A stretch of 64,000 bases of DNA from Nonomuraea gerenzanensis. GTDB lineage: Bacteria > Actinomycetota > Actinomycetes > Streptosporangiales > Streptosporangiaceae. The stretch is taken from NCBI RefSeq assembly GCF_020215645.1, contig NZ_CP084058.1, positions 4,712,001-4,776,000 on the forward strand. Reading direction: 5' to 3'. The notes beneath the pieces are model-generated. The model saw only the letters and a program-made list of their open reading frames with translations, ran no database searches and had not been told where the DNA came from. Made by a program: the position numbers and the translations under genes. Positions 1-8,448 of the stretch are shown piece after piece (the first letter of the stretch is position 1; each line of letters starts with the position of its first letter).

Positions 1-1
1 G

Positions 2-307
2 ACCGTGTGCGCGGGCTCGTTATGGATCAGCGTGACGGGCGGGCTGCTGCGGGTGTCGGCGTGGTCCGGCGAGCCGGGGCGGTTCGTGCGGGCGCCGGAG
101 GGGCCGGTGCGGTTCCTGGTGTGCGCGAACGGGGTGCTGTTGGGTGGCGGGCGTGACGTGTTCGCGCCGGCCAGGGCGGCCGGGGCCGCGCTGCGCGTGA
201 TCGAGCTGGGGCTGGACGCGCCGCCCGCGCTGATGATCGCCGCGGGCAGGCACGTCTGGGTCTTCCCTGAGGGGGCGCCGGCCGCCCTCATCGTGACGCC
301 CGGTTAG
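2..307 (+). CDS. C-terminal part of a beta-propeller-like protein (5' end outside window)
   Basis: The frame is open from the first base of the window and ends at a TAG at 305-307, so only the last 101 or so residues are present. The visible part is rich in short beta-strand-like stretches with G-G-L-L-R-V and W-V-F-P patterns spaced as in WD40/PQQ/Kelch blades. No catalytic motif is visible and the family cannot be fixed from this fragment. Its stop overlaps the stop of the convergent secreted-protein gene by three bases. Confidence 0.6.
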   Translation, partial: TVCAGSLWISVTGGLLRVSAWSGEPGRFVRAPEGPVRFLVCANGVLLGGGRDVFAPARAAGAALRVIELGLDAPPALMIAAGRHVWVFPEGAPAALIVTPG

Positions 308-753
308 GGGATCTTGTACTCCTGCGCCGTCCCGCAGTAGCTGATCCCGATCGGCGAGTTGCTGAACCGGCACACCTGCACGACCACCCGGTCGATGCTC
401 AGCAGCCCGTTGCTCAGCTGGAAGGCGAACTTGACCTGCTCGTCGTCCGCCTTGACCGTCTCCGAGTCCACGACGTCGGCACCCCGGTAGCCCCTGATCG
501 TGACCGTGGAGTGCAGGTCGTCGGGGAAGCAGACGGTGGGCAGCGCCTCGTCGGACAGCGAGCCTTCCACGTTCACGACGGGACGGATGACCGGCCCGTC
601 GTACCGTTCGAGCGTGCCCTCCGCGACCCCGCGGCGACACGTGTCACCCGAGTCCGCGGCGAACTTCACGGCCTCGGCGGCCAGGGCGGGCGGGGCGGCC
701 AGCAGGCCGGCGGCGAGCACGGCGGTCATCGTCAAGCCTGTGAGCAGACGCAC
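304..753 (-). CDS. small secreted protein, unknown function
   Basis: 149 aa starting at GTG, with a purine-rich GGAAGGTGAT ribosome site just upstream. Residues 1-26 form a classical Sec signal peptide: Arg near the N-terminus, a hydrophobic core (LAAGLLAAPPALA), and an AxA cleavage site. The mature part of about 120 aa has four Cys in pairs, compatible with two disulfides in an exported protein. No known family was recognised. It faces the preceding gene tail to tail. The 173 bases upstream (754-926) show no gene. Confidence 0.75.
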   Translation of the reverse strand: MRLLTGLTMTAVLAAGLLAAPPALAAEAVKFAADSGDTCRRGVAEGTLERYDGPVIRPVVNVEGSLSDEALPTVCFPDDLHSTVTIRGYRGADVVDSETVKADDEQVKFAFQLSNGLLSIDRVVVQVCRFSNSPIGISYCGTAQEYKIP

Positions 754-926
754 GACATCACCTTCCGTTGGGTGAGGGGAATCCGATCACCCATCCTGGC
801 CGCCGCCCGCGGCGCTGCCTGTGCCCGTGGTTACACCCGCCCCTGCGCGATCGCCCGGCCCCCGCCTTACGTCGGGTTCCACACGCGTCCCAAGCCCAGA
901 CCACTCATGCGCGCCACCCCTCGCTC

Positions 927-1814
927 TCACCTCCCAGCCCTCGGCCCCTGCCCCTGCGTCGAGTTCCATACGAGCGCCAGGAACCTTCGTCCCTCACCGG
1001 CTCTCCCCGAGATCACGCACACCCGGGCATACGGCTCCAGTACACCCGTGAACACCGTCACGTCCGGCGCGCTCACCACCGGCTTCGGCCGCAACAACGA
1101 GGTGTGGATGCGGCGCAACTCGGCCGACGGATCGACCCCCAGCTCCTCAGCCAGACGCCGGCGCAACCGCTCGTACATGGCCAGCGCCTCAGCCTGCCGC
1201 CCACTCCGTTCGAGCACCACGAGCAGCCGCTCCCACAACGACTCCCGCAACGGATGACCCGCGGCCAGAGCGAGCAACTCGGCAACCAGCTCCCCATGAC
1301 GCCCCTCGGCCAGCCCCAGGTCAGCACGCCGCTCGACGGCACTCAACTGCAGCTCCTGCAGCGACGGCGAGACGGTCGCACGCAACCAGTCCGATTCGAT
1401 GCCCCCGAACGGCGTACCGCGCCACAACCGCCCGGCCTCCTCCAGCAGCCCCCGCTCCGCCGCCGTCCCACGCACCCGGCCCGCCTCGGCCACCAGCGCC
1501 TGGAACCGCAGCACATCCACCCGCCCAGGCGCGACATCCAGCAGGTAACCGTCCGGCGTCGTCCGGATCGCCGCCCGTCCGATCACCCGTCGCAGCCGCG
1601 TCACGTACGTCTGCACGCTACGCCGCGCATGAACCGGCAACCGCTCTCCCCACAGCGCCGCCGCCAGCCGCTCCACGGTCACCACATCCCCCGCGAACAC
1701 GGCCAGCACGGCCAGCAGCGCCCGCAACCTACCGGTCGTCAGCCGGACCGGCACCCCGCCCAGGCGCACCTCCAGCGGCCCCAGTAACGCGATGCTCAGA
1801 CCTCCTCCATCCAT
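927..1814 (-). CDS. SARP/AfsR-type regulator, probably truncated
   Basis: 295 aa from the ATG at 1814 (an in-frame start at 1853 is possible). Residues about 5-90 are the OmpR-like winged-helix domain of SARP regulators, with the RRSVQTYVTRLRR recognition helix. Residues 95-245 are the bacterial transcriptional activation domain (BTAD), including EALAMYERLRRRLAEELGVDPS. Family members activate secondary-metabolism genes. After the BTAD the protein reads VISGRAGEGRR, which resembles a P-loop start (GxxGxGKT) that has lost its Lys-Thr, and then ends. This suggests an AfsR-type protein that lost its NB-ARC and TPR parts. It follows a decayed TetR gene. Confidence 0.75.
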   Translation of the reverse strand: MDGGGLSIALLGPLEVRLGGVPVRLTTGRLRALLAVLAVFAGDVVTVERLAAALWGERLPVHARRSVQTYVTRLRRVIGRAAIRTTPDGYLLDVAPGRVDVLRFQALVAEAGRVRGTAAERGLLEEAGRLWRGTPFGGIESDWLRATVSPSLQELQLSAVERRADLGLAEGRHGELVAELLALAAGHPLRESLWERLLVVLERSGRQAEALAMYERLRRRLAEELGVDPSAELRRIHTSLLRPKPVVSAPDVTVFTGVLEPYARVCVISGRAGEGRRFLALVWNSTQGQGPRAGR

Positions 1815-1869
1815 GCGTCCACTGTCGCCGCCGGGACCCGCCCGGACATCCACCGCTCGGCGCGCACCC

Positions 1870-2238
1870 CGCTACACCCGACGCCGTAGCCCCGGCCCCT
1901 GCGGGACCGGCCCGGTGGCGTACGCGGGCAAGCTGGGTGCACCACCGGGGGAGAGGCTGGCCGCTCGGCGCGCTGCCCACGCTGGGGGCCCCGGGCGAAG
2001 GCAGCGGCGTCGCCGCGAAGACGGTCTCGACGGCGGCGGCCACCAGATCGTCGAGACTGTCGATGTGGCGGTAGAGACTCGCGGGCGCGGCGTCGAGCGC
2101 GGCGGCGACCGCACCGATGGACACCTGCTCGATGCCGAGCCCGACGGCCACCTGGACGATCTTCTCCCGGCTGAGCCTCGGCTGGGGACCCGGACGGGGA
2201 CCGACCCGGCGGGACCTTCCTGGCAGCGCCAGCCGAGC
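1870..2238 (-). pseudogene. TetR-family regulator remnant
   Basis: On the minus strand the frame after an in-frame TAG at 2239-2241 reads PGPQPRLSREKIVQVAV, then GIEQVSIGAVAAALDAAPA and SLYRHIDSLDDLVAAAVE. This is a typical TetR helix-turn-helix N-terminus with its recognition helix. No ATG, GTG or TTG lies between the upstream stop and the middle of helix 1; the first GTG is at 2151, inside the domain. Past the DNA-binding domain the protein becomes Gly/Ala/Arg-rich and no ligand-binding domain is recognisable. Loss of the start and of the C-terminal domain both point to a dead gene. Confidence 0.6.
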
Positions 2239-2427
2239 CTAACGCGCTTCCCGCCCGCCCACGGGCACTCCAGCGGCACCACGAGGAACCCAGCCCTTCA
2301 GCGCCGGCCCGCCCGCGTCGCCTCTCCGCCAGAGCGCGTCCAGACTCGCACCCTCAGCCTGCCGCCACCAGGCCGAAGACCGCACGACATCTTCCCTTTC
2401 CCTGAGCGGCTCGGCCCGCACGACGAC

Positions 2428-3360
2428 TCAGGCAGGCGTGCCGAGCCGCATACTCTCCCTGACCTGCGGCGACAGGAACGACGACCGCGGCCCGGCCAGC
2501 GCCGCGTCCATGCGCTCCGCCTGCCCCAGCGTGAACATGAACATCGCGGCATCCTCCACGTAGTCCATGTAATTCATGAACATGTCGCCGTTGGGCCCGT
2601 TGTCGCAGCTCAGCTTGGGAAACGTGGGCCGGCCGCGGTTGTGGCCGCCCTGGTTGGGAGTGTCGTCGACGAAGTCGCTGCCCGAGCAGCCGTCACCGTC
2701 GTCCCCCCAGATGTGGCGCAGGTTGAACCAGTGCCCGATCTCGTGGGTGGCGGTCCGGCCGCCGTGGTACGGCGCCTCGGCCGTACCGGTCGTGCCGAAC
2801 GCGCTGTGCAGGATCACGACCCCGTCGATCTCGGCGGGCCCGCCGGGGAACGTGGCGTACCCGAGCGCGTTGTTCAGCTGGCACACCCACATGTTCAGGT
2901 AGCGGTCGGCGGGCCAGGCGTCGGAGCCGCCCCTGTCGCCGTACTTGACGCCGTGGTCCGGCTCGAACGACTCGACGCTGGTCTCCCTGCGTACGACGCC
3001 CGAGGTGGGGCTGCCGCCGGGGTCGGTGTCGGCCAGCTTGAACTCCAGCTTCGCGTCCGCCGCCAGTTCCCTCCACACCTCCGGCACCTGGTCCGCGTCG
3101 GGGTTGGCCCGCCGGAAGTCCTCGTTGAGCACCTTGAGCTGGCTGTCGATCTGCTCCTGGGAGATGTTCTGCTCCGCGGTGTGGTGCACGACGTGAACCA
3201 CGACCGGGATCGTCACCACCTCCCTCCGGGCCGCGGCCCTGGCGTTCTTCCTGGCGAACGTCTCGTTCTCGATCGCGGCCAGCGCGATCGCGTACCGCGG
3301 GGACGTGGCGATGAGCTGATGGTGGACGGGCATGGTGGCGCAGCGGTCGTTACTGGGCAC
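2428..3360 (-). CDS. M43 (pappalysin/cytophagalysin-type) zinc metalloprotease
   Basis: 310 aa. The motif HEIGHWFNLRHIWG at about residues 195-210 is the extended HExxHxxGxxH zinc site of metzincins, with Glu as general base. MNYMDY near residue 263 is the Met-turn. This layout, plus the N-terminal VVHVVHHT strand and the DDTPNQ loop, matches peptidase family M43. Family members are usually secreted, but no signal peptide is visible here, so either the start is misplaced or export uses another route. It diverges from the MerR gene across an inverted repeat. Confidence 0.85.
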   Translation of the reverse strand: MPSNDRCATMPVHHQLIATSPRYAIALAAIENETFARKNARAAARREVVTIPVVVHVVHHTAEQNISQEQIDSQLKVLNEDFRRANPDADQVPEVWRELAADAKLEFKLADTDPGGSPTSGVVRRETSVESFEPDHGVKYGDRGGSDAWPADRYLNMWVCQLNNALGYATFPGGPAEIDGVVILHSAFGTTGTAEAPYHGGRTATHEIGHWFNLRHIWGDDGDGCSGSDFVDDTPNQGGHNRGRPTFPKLSCDNGPNGDMFMNYMDYVEDAAMFMFTLGQAERMDAALAGPRSSFLSPQVRESMRLGTPA

Positions 3361-3467
3361 GGGGGCTCCCCTTCCGTGGCAGCGGGGGCGTGCGCCGGAG
3401 GGATCGGGGGACGCCGCACCACCCGCTGGGGATGTTGGCTTTCTGCACCCCTACCCCGTGTGTAGTC

Positions 3468-3496
3468 GTTCAATCACAGAAAGTGATGAGTTGAAC
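3468..3496. promoter_or_regulatory. inverted repeat in the M43/merR divergent promoter
   Basis: GTTCAA (3468-3473) and TTGAAC (3491-3496) are perfect inverted arms. Between them ATCAC (3473-3477) and GTGAT (3483-3487) form an inner 5-bp pair around AGAAA. The right arm is also the -35 box of the MerR gene. The left arm read on the minus strand is a possible -35 for the protease gene, but no good -10 follows it at the usual distance. Confidence 0.5.
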
Positions 3497-3521
3497 CTCC
3501 CGCCACGGTAGGTCCTAGCGT
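3491..3521 (+). promoter_or_regulatory. MerR-type promoter/operator with 19-bp spacer, leaderless
   Basis: The -35 is TTGAAC (3491-3496) and the -10 is TAGCGT (3516-3521), separated by 19 bp, the over-long spacer typical of promoters under MerR control. ACCTCCCG (3495-3502) and CGGTAGGT (3506-3513) form an inverted repeat with 7 of 8 matches, lying between -35 and -10 as in known MerR operators. The start codon at 3529 is 8 bases after the -10, so transcription probably begins at the GTG itself. Autoregulation is inferred. Confidence 0.75.
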
Positions 3522-3528
3522 CATACCC

Positions 3529-4329
3529 GTGACCACCAACCACGACGGCGAGCGTAGGTGGAGCATCGGCGAGCTGGCCAAGGCCACCGGCGTGACCATC
3601 CGCACGCTCTACCACTACGAGGAGATCGGCCTGGTCCCGGCGAGCGAGCGCACCACGTCGGGCCACCGCCGTTACACCGAGGCCGACCTGCGGCGACTCT
3701 ACCGCGTGCGGGCGTTGCGCGGGCTCGGCCTGACCCTGGAGGAGATCGGTCGCGTCCTCGACCGCTCCTCCGACGACCTCACCGCGCTGCGCGCGCTGCT
3801 CGGCGCCCAGCTCGCCGAGCTCGACCTCCAGGCCGCCCGCGTCGAGCAGCTCAGAGAACGGATCAGCGGCCTGGTCACCCTGCTGGACCAGGCGGTCATG
3901 CCCGACCCCGAACGCGTCATGGCCACGCTCGAGCTGCACTCGGTGTACGAGTCGTACTTCGACCAGGAGCTGCGCGACCACCTGGCCAGGCGCCGGGCGG
4001 AGCTCGGCCAGGTCCGCATGGACGACTACCGCACCGAGTGGCTCACCCTGCTGCGCGAGGCCCGCCGCCTCATGCTCGCCGGCACCCCCGTAGACGACCC
4101 CCAGGTGCAGGAGGTGACCACCCGCTGGGAGGCCATGGCGACCGGCCTCCAGGTAGCCGACCAGGAGGTGAACGAGCAGCTCAAGGACGCCGGCATGGCG
4201 CTGTGGCGCCGCGCGGGCACCCAGCTCAGCGCCGAGCTCAGCCGCCAGATCGACTGGCTGGAGGCCGACGACCTGCCCGCCCTCCTGGACTACTTCCGAC
4301 GCGCCAGACAGGCCCGCCCGGACGACTGA
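3529..4329 (+). CDS. MerR-family regulator with TipAS-like effector domain
   Basis: 266 aa from a GTG that sits 8 bases after a -10 box. Residues 9-75 are the MerR winged helix (WSIGELAKATGVTIRTLYHYEEIGL, HRRYTEADLRRLYRV). Residues 78-125 are the dimerising coiled coil. Residues 130-260 resemble the helical TipAS antibiotic-binding domain of TipA-like regulators. No Cys metal site is visible, so a hydrophobic or drug ligand is more likely than a metal. The downstream oligopeptidase gene begins 47 bp later on the same strand and is the likely co-regulated target. Confidence 0.9.
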   Translation: MTTNHDGERRWSIGELAKATGVTIRTLYHYEEIGLVPASERTTSGHRRYTEADLRRLYRVRALRGLGLTLEEIGRVLDRSSDDLTALRALLGAQLAELDLQAARVEQLRERISGLVTLLDQAVMPDPERVMATLELHSVYESYFDQELRDHLARRRAELGQVRMDDYRTEWLTLLREARRLMLAGTPVDDPQVQEVTTRWEAMATGLQVADQEVNEQLKDAGMALWRRAGTQLSAELSRQIDWLEADDLPALLDYFRRARQARPDD

Positions 4330-4376
4330 CCGCACCCACCCCGCACGCCCATCCACCATCAGGCAAGGAAATCCAC

Positions 4377-6563
4377 GTGAGCATGCCCTACCCCGCCGCG
4401 CCCGTGCGGCCGGAGCGCAACGAGATCGGTGGGCTGGTGTTCGACGACCCGTACCAGTGGCTGGAGGACGACGACGGCGACGGCGTGGCCGCCTGGCAAC
4501 GCGCCCAGGACGAGCTGGCCCGCTCCCGCGTACACGCCTGGCCGCACTACGACCGCCTGGCCGCCCGCGTCGGCGAGCTGGTCGAGCAGATGGACGCACG
4601 CAACCTCGTGGTGCCGGTCTGGCACGGGCCACGGTGGTTCCGCGGGCGCATCCCCGACGGCCGCGATCTCATGGTGCTGGAGGTCGCCGACGACGTCACC
4701 GGCCCCTGGCGCACGGTGATCGACCTCAACGATTCGTCCACCGGCGGCACCCCGCTGCGCATCAGCCCACAGCCGTCGCCTGACGGGCGGCTGCTGGCCT
4801 ACACACTCGACGCGTCCGGCCTGGAGCTGCCCGAGCTGAAGGTGATCGAGATCGACACGGGCAAGGTGCTGCTGGACGGCGTCCCCCAACAGCGCCCCGG
4901 CCTGGTGACCTGGCTCCCCGACAGCACCGCCTTCTTCTACATGGCCACCGCAACCCCGATCCACCCAGCCGCCCCACCCTCCGTCCACACGTCCGGACCG
5001 GGCCGAACACCCGGGCCGGCCTCCGCGTCCGGAACAAGCTCCAGCGAGGCGGCGGCTCGGCTACCGCTGCGCTGGCGGCTGTTCTTCCACCGCATCGGAC
5101 AGCCCCCTCCCACAGAGCCCGAGCCCCTCGACATCCCCCACATGTACGCCATCCCCAAGATCTCCCGCGACGGACGATGGGCCATCATCCAGGTGGACCA
5201 CCTCCGCCCCCGACCACACTTCCTCGCCCGCCTCGACGAGCACCCGGGCCCGGGCACAGACAAACCGTCCTGGCACTGGCGAGAGTTCATCACCGACCCC
5301 GAACACCTCTACAAGGGCGTCCTCACCGGCGACTCCTACGTGGCCGTCACCACGGCCGGCGCCGCACGCGGCCGACTGGTCCGCATCCCCCTGGACACCC
5401 CCGGCGACCCGGACACCTGGATCGAGCTGATCCCCGGCGGCGACGCCGTGCTCACCGGCGTCACCCAGGCAGGCGACCGGCTGGTGCTCGGCGAGCTGGT
5501 CGACACCGTCTCCCGCATCCGCGTTCTCGGCCTCGACGGCGAGGAGTTCGCCCAGGTGCCGCTCCCCGGCCCCGGCTCGGTCAGCTCCGTCGCCCAGGGC
5601 GTCATCGCCCTAGGCGTGATGGACCAGGTCATCGCCTGCGAGGACGCCATCACCTTCGCCTACACCTCCTACACCCAGTCCCCGACGGTCTACCACTACG
5701 CCCTCGGCACCGGCGTGCTGACCAAGCTCCAAGGCGCGGACCACACCCTGCCCGGCCTGGCCACCACCCGCATCTGGGCCACATCGGCCGACGGCACCCC
5801 CGTGCCCTGCACCCTGGTGCACCGCGCCGACCTCGACCGCTCCCGCCCCCAGCCCACGCTCATCCACGCCTACGGCGGCTTCAACGTCGCCGAGCCAGCC
5901 TCCTACCTCGGCCCGCTGGCGGCGTTCGTCGAGGCGGGCGGCGTGTACGCGCACGCCCACGTGCGCGGCGGCGGCGAGTTCGGGCTGCAGTGGTGGGAGG
6001 CAGGCCGGCTGCACGCCAAACAGAACAGCTTCGACGACCTGTACGCCATCGCCGAGCAGCTCATCGCCGACGGCACCACCACACCCGACCGCCTGGCCCT
6101 CCAGGGCGCCTCCAACGGCGGCCTGCTCGCCGGCGTGGCGGCCACCCAGCGCCCCGACCTGTGGCGGGCGGTGGTGTGCAGCGCGCCCAAGCTGGATCTG
6201 ATGCGCGTCGCCCGCGACCCGGTAGGCGCGGCGGCGACCCTGCCCGAGTACGGCAACCCCAACGACCCCGCCGACGCCCCCGTCCTCATGTCCTACTCGC
6301 CCTACCACCACGTCCGGCCCGGCACCCCCTACCCGGCCATCCTCCTGGACGCGGGCGCCAACGACCCCCGCTGCCCCGCCTGGCACTCCCGCAAGTTCGC
6401 CGCCCGCACCCAGGCCGCCACGACCTCCTTACTCCCGGTGCTGCTGCGGGTGTGGCCGGGGGTGGGGCACGGCGGGGCGAGCTGGAGCACGGTGGTCGAG
6501 CAGCAGGCGTTCTGGCTGGCGTTCGTCATGCGGGAGCTGGACCTCGCTCCCGTCATGGACTGA
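4377..6563 (+). CDS. prolyl oligopeptidase family protein (S9A)
   Basis: 728 aa from GTG 4377, chosen because AAGGA at 4365-4369 is ideally spaced; an ATG lies two codons later. Residues 1-70 and 420-728 make the alpha/beta-hydrolase domain and the middle is the seven-blade propeller. The nucleophile is in LQGASNGGLLAG (GxSxGG, about residue 580), the Asp in LLDAGANDPRC and the His in PGVGHGGAS, all in family order. The enzyme cleaves short peptides, typically after proline. No signal peptide is present, so it is cytosolic. The propeller holds a Pro/Ser/Thr-rich insert near residues 195-225. It follows the MerR gene closely. Confidence 0.9.
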   Translation: MSMPYPAAPVRPERNEIGGLVFDDPYQWLEDDDGDGVAAWQRAQDELARSRVHAWPHYDRLAARVGELVEQMDARNLVVPVWHGPRWFRGRIPDGRDLMVLEVADDVTGPWRTVIDLNDSSTGGTPLRISPQPSPDGRLLAYTLDASGLELPELKVIEIDTGKVLLDGVPQQRPGLVTWLPDSTAFFYMATATPIHPAAPPSVHTSGPGRTPGPASASGTSSSEAAARLPLRWRLFFHRIGQPPPTEPEPLDIPHMYAIPKISRDGRWAIIQVDHLRPRPHFLARLDEHPGPGTDKPSWHWREFITDPEHLYKGVLTGDSYVAVTTAGAARGRLVRIPLDTPGDPDTWIELIPGGDAVLTGVTQAGDRLVLGELVDTVSRIRVLGLDGEEFAQVPLPGPGSVSSVAQGVIALGVMDQVIACEDAITFAYTSYTQSPTVYHYALGTGVLTKLQGADHTLPGLATTRIWATSADGTPVPCTLVHRADLDRSRPQPTLIHAYGGFNVAEPASYLGPLAAFVEAGGVYAHAHVRGGGEFGLQWWEAGRLHAKQNSFDDLYAIAEQLIADGTTTPDRLALQGASNGGLLAGVAATQRPDLWRAVVCSAPKLDLMRVARDPVGAAATLPEYGNPNDPADAPVLMSYSPYHHVRPGTPYPAILLDAGANDPRCPAWHSRKFAARTQAATTSLLPVLLRVWPGVGHGGASWSTVVEQQAFWLAFVMRELDLAPVMD

Positions 6564-6611
6564 TCTGGCGTGCTGGTCGGCATTCCTGGAGGCGCGATGG
6601 GGCATGGCATG

Positions 6612-6752
6612 GTGCGGGCGTGGCACGGTGCGGGCGTGGCGGGCGTGGCACGGTGCGGGCGCGGGGGAGTGCCGTCGCGTGCTTCGGCTGGCTCCTCTTG
6701 TCGGCTGGCTCCGTTAACCGGCTGGCTCCGTTTACCGGCTGGCTTCGTGTGC
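6612..6752 (+). repeat. two tandem arrays in a 335-bp gap (16/17-bp periods)
   Basis: The 6564-6898 gap holds no gene I can support. At 6612-6660 the string GTGCGGGCGTGGCACG recurs with small changes. At 6685-6752 there are four 17-bp units of the form CGGCTGGCTCCGTTTAC (starts 6685, 6702, 6719, 6736). Both arrays are direct repeats without inverted structure. Further on, GATGCTTTACCG at 6826-6837 recurs upstream of the ClpC-like gene near 26939. Confidence 0.65.
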
Positions 6753-6898
6753 TTGCTGGCCTCGCGCTCCGGCTGACGGTCCGCTCGCGCCGGACCTTGC
6801 GACCTCGCCGCTTGCGATGCTTTACCGTACGGCCGTGGGCGCCGAGCAGACGGGCGGCGTCCCCCCGGACCTTGACGAGATCGCGAAGGAAACGCCGA

Positions 6899-7183
6899 GT
6901 GAATCATCAGTGCATGCGCCCCGACTCCACCAGCCACACACCGTGGCAGTGCCCCGACTGCGGCGCCTTATGGGAGCCGCTCCCGCCAGGCGCTGTGGCC
7001 CCGCCGCCCGAGCCGGCGAGGCCCAGTATGAGCAGGAACGCTCTTGTGGTCGTGCTGTCCATCGCCGCTGGAGTGGTGTGCGTGGGTGCGGCGATGATCT
7101 CGGTGGATGCGCTGACCATCGCGATGTGCGCCGTGATTCTGGTCGCGCTGATCTGCGCCTACCGGCTCAACAACCGGGCGTGA
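6899..7183 (+). CDS. small zinc-ribbon membrane protein, unknown function
   Basis: 94 aa. GTG 6899 is chosen because AAGGAA at 6886-6891 lies 7 bases upstream; an internal ATG at 6914 lacks such a site. The N-terminus carries CPDCG (about residue 19), half of a zinc ribbon, after an isolated Cys at residue 5. A Pro-rich linker follows, then two transmembrane helices (about 48-67 and 69-88) ending in a short basic tail. The family was not recognised. It stands alone between the oligopeptidase and the CAP-domain gene. Confidence 0.6.
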   Translation: MNHQCMRPDSTSHTPWQCPDCGALWEPLPPGAVAPPPEPARPSMSRNALVVVLSIAAGVVCVGAAMISVDALTIAMCAVILVALICAYRLNNRA

Positions 7184-7280
7184 GGACGGGGCGCGGTCCC
7201 CGCGGCTGAGTACGGCCTACTCATGCCCGTGGCCCTGCGCCCGCCGTATCACTTAAGGACCCAAGTCAGAAGGGGTTCTC

Positions 7281-8078
7281 ATGAGTGACCTTTCACCATT
7301 CGTCAGCAGACGGGCGAAGCGCACTACGCGGCTCCTCGCAGTCGCGGCCACCACCGGTGCCGTCGCGTGGGGCGCTCCCGCGCTCAACGCCACAGCACAC
7401 GCCTCGGCGCAGGTAACGGCTCAGAGCGCGGCCCAGGGGCCGGTGCGGAATGCGGTTCACGTCTCGGCTGGGGGCGTGGCTCAAGGCGTGGCCCAAGGCG
7501 TGGCGCAGGGCGTGGCCCAAGGCGTGGCGCAGGGAGCGGTTGGCGTTTCGGCGCAGGGCGGGATCGGGTGTGATGTCGCGGCGGCGTACTACGATAAGGC
7601 TCCGCAGAGCGGCAACATCGCCATGGTGCGGCAGGCGGTGCTCTGCCTCATCGACGCCGAACGCGCCAGGGCCGGGCTCCGTCCGCTCACCCGCAACAGC
7701 GCGCTCGACACGGCGGCGCAGTCGCACGCCGACGCGGCGGCGCGGCTGAAATGGTGGCGGCCCGGCGCGAACTCGCACACCAACCCGCAGACCGGCTCCA
7801 CCCCTGGCAGCCGCATCACGGCCGCCGGCTACTGCCCGAACCCGCTGTCGTGGGCCTACGCGGAGACCACGTACACCGGGTGGGGCGGATCCGGCACCCC
7901 GCGGGCCGCGGTGCACTGGTGGGTGAACGTGAGCACGTTCGGGCACCGCCAGATCGTGCTGAGCCCGACCATGAAGGACGTCGGTGCCGGTGCGGCGGCG
8001 GGAGCGGCGGACCCGGCTGGTGCGGGGGCGAGCGGCGGAGGCACCTTCGTAGTCGACTTCGGACGTTGCCAGCGATAG
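7281..8078 (+). CDS. secreted CAP/SCP-domain protein
   Basis: 265 aa from the ATG at 7281, with AGAAGGGG ideally placed upstream. Residues 1-40 form an export signal with a basic n-region (RRAKRTTR) and an Ala-rich core. Residues 55-95 are a low-complexity V-A-Q-G repeat. Residues 110-262 are a CAP domain: LCLIDAERARAGLRPL, AQSHADAAARLKWW, a WAYAETTY segment and GHRQIVLSP, with conserved His and Glu. CAP proteins are extracellular; in bacteria their roles are mostly unclear. The convergent neighbour is the PIG-L gene, 370 bp away. Confidence 0.85.
   Translation: MSDLSPFVSRRAKRTTRLLAVAATTGAVAWGAPALNATAHASAQVTAQSAAQGPVRNAVHVSAGGVAQGVAQGVAQGVAQGVAQGAVGVSAQGGIGCDVAAAYYDKAPQSGNIAMVRQAVLCLIDAERARAGLRPLTRNSALDTAAQSHADAAARLKWWRPGANSHTNPQTGSTPGSRITAAGYCPNPLSWAYAETTYTGWGGSGTPRAAVHWWVNVSTFGHRQIVLSPTMKDVGAGAAAGAADPAGAGASGGGTFVVDFGRCQR
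7473..7532 (+). repeat. five in-frame 12-bp repeats inside the CAP gene
   Basis: Five units alternating GGCGTGGCCCAA and GGCGTGGCGCAG run without gaps and encode G-V-A-Q. The period is a multiple of three, so unit gain or loss keeps the frame. The repeat forms the linker between signal peptide and CAP domain. Confidence 0.9.
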
Positions 8079-8238
8079 CACCGGATCCGCAGGGCGCGCG
8101 CGGGAAACGGTGCCAGGCGAGAACGCGGGCGCATGCGGTGGCGGCGGGCCTTCCTGCCTTCGGTGAGGCGGCAGTGCCCCGGGGTGAGGGCCGGGCGGGG
8201 GTTCGTTCAGGGCGAGGCCGGGCGACGTGGCCTTGCCT

Positions 8239-8395
8239 CGGGGTGAGGGTCGGTGAGGCGGTCTCGTTCCGGGGTGGAGGCCGGCGAGGCGGTCTCGTTT
8301 CGGGGTGGAGGCCGGCGAGACGGCCTCGTTTCGGGGTGAGGGCCGGCGAAGGGGCCTCGCTTCGGTTGAGGGTCGGGCGGGGTGGGCAGCCCCGT
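8239..8395. repeat. 31-bp tandem repeats in the convergent CAP/PIG-L gap
   Basis: The 370-bp gap 8079-8448 has no supported gene. From about 8239 a 31-bp unit (core CGGGGTGGAGGCCGGCGAG) repeats about five times with starts near 8239, 8270, 8301, 8332 and 8363; looser copies extend to both sides. Units diverge by a few substitutions. Confidence 0.75.
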
Positions 8396-8448
8396 CCCGG
8401 CGTGAGGGCCGGGCGGGGCTGCTGGGAGGGTGCGCGGTCAGTTGGAGG

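Noticed and set aside
768..1787. Long plus-strand open frame opposite the SARP gene
   Set aside because: Pro/Arg/His-rich translation without family features; it is the antisense of a clear SARP/BTAD protein.
3558..4376. N-terminal extension of the prolyl oligopeptidase from 3558
   Set aside because: This stretch is the MerR gene in another frame. A good ribosome site precedes GTG 4377, and family length fits that start.
6826..6837. Shared GATGCTTTACCG string (also near 26939) as a regulatory site
   Set aside because: Only two copies of 12 bases, at different distances from the next start; could be chance. Noted in the repeat entry only.
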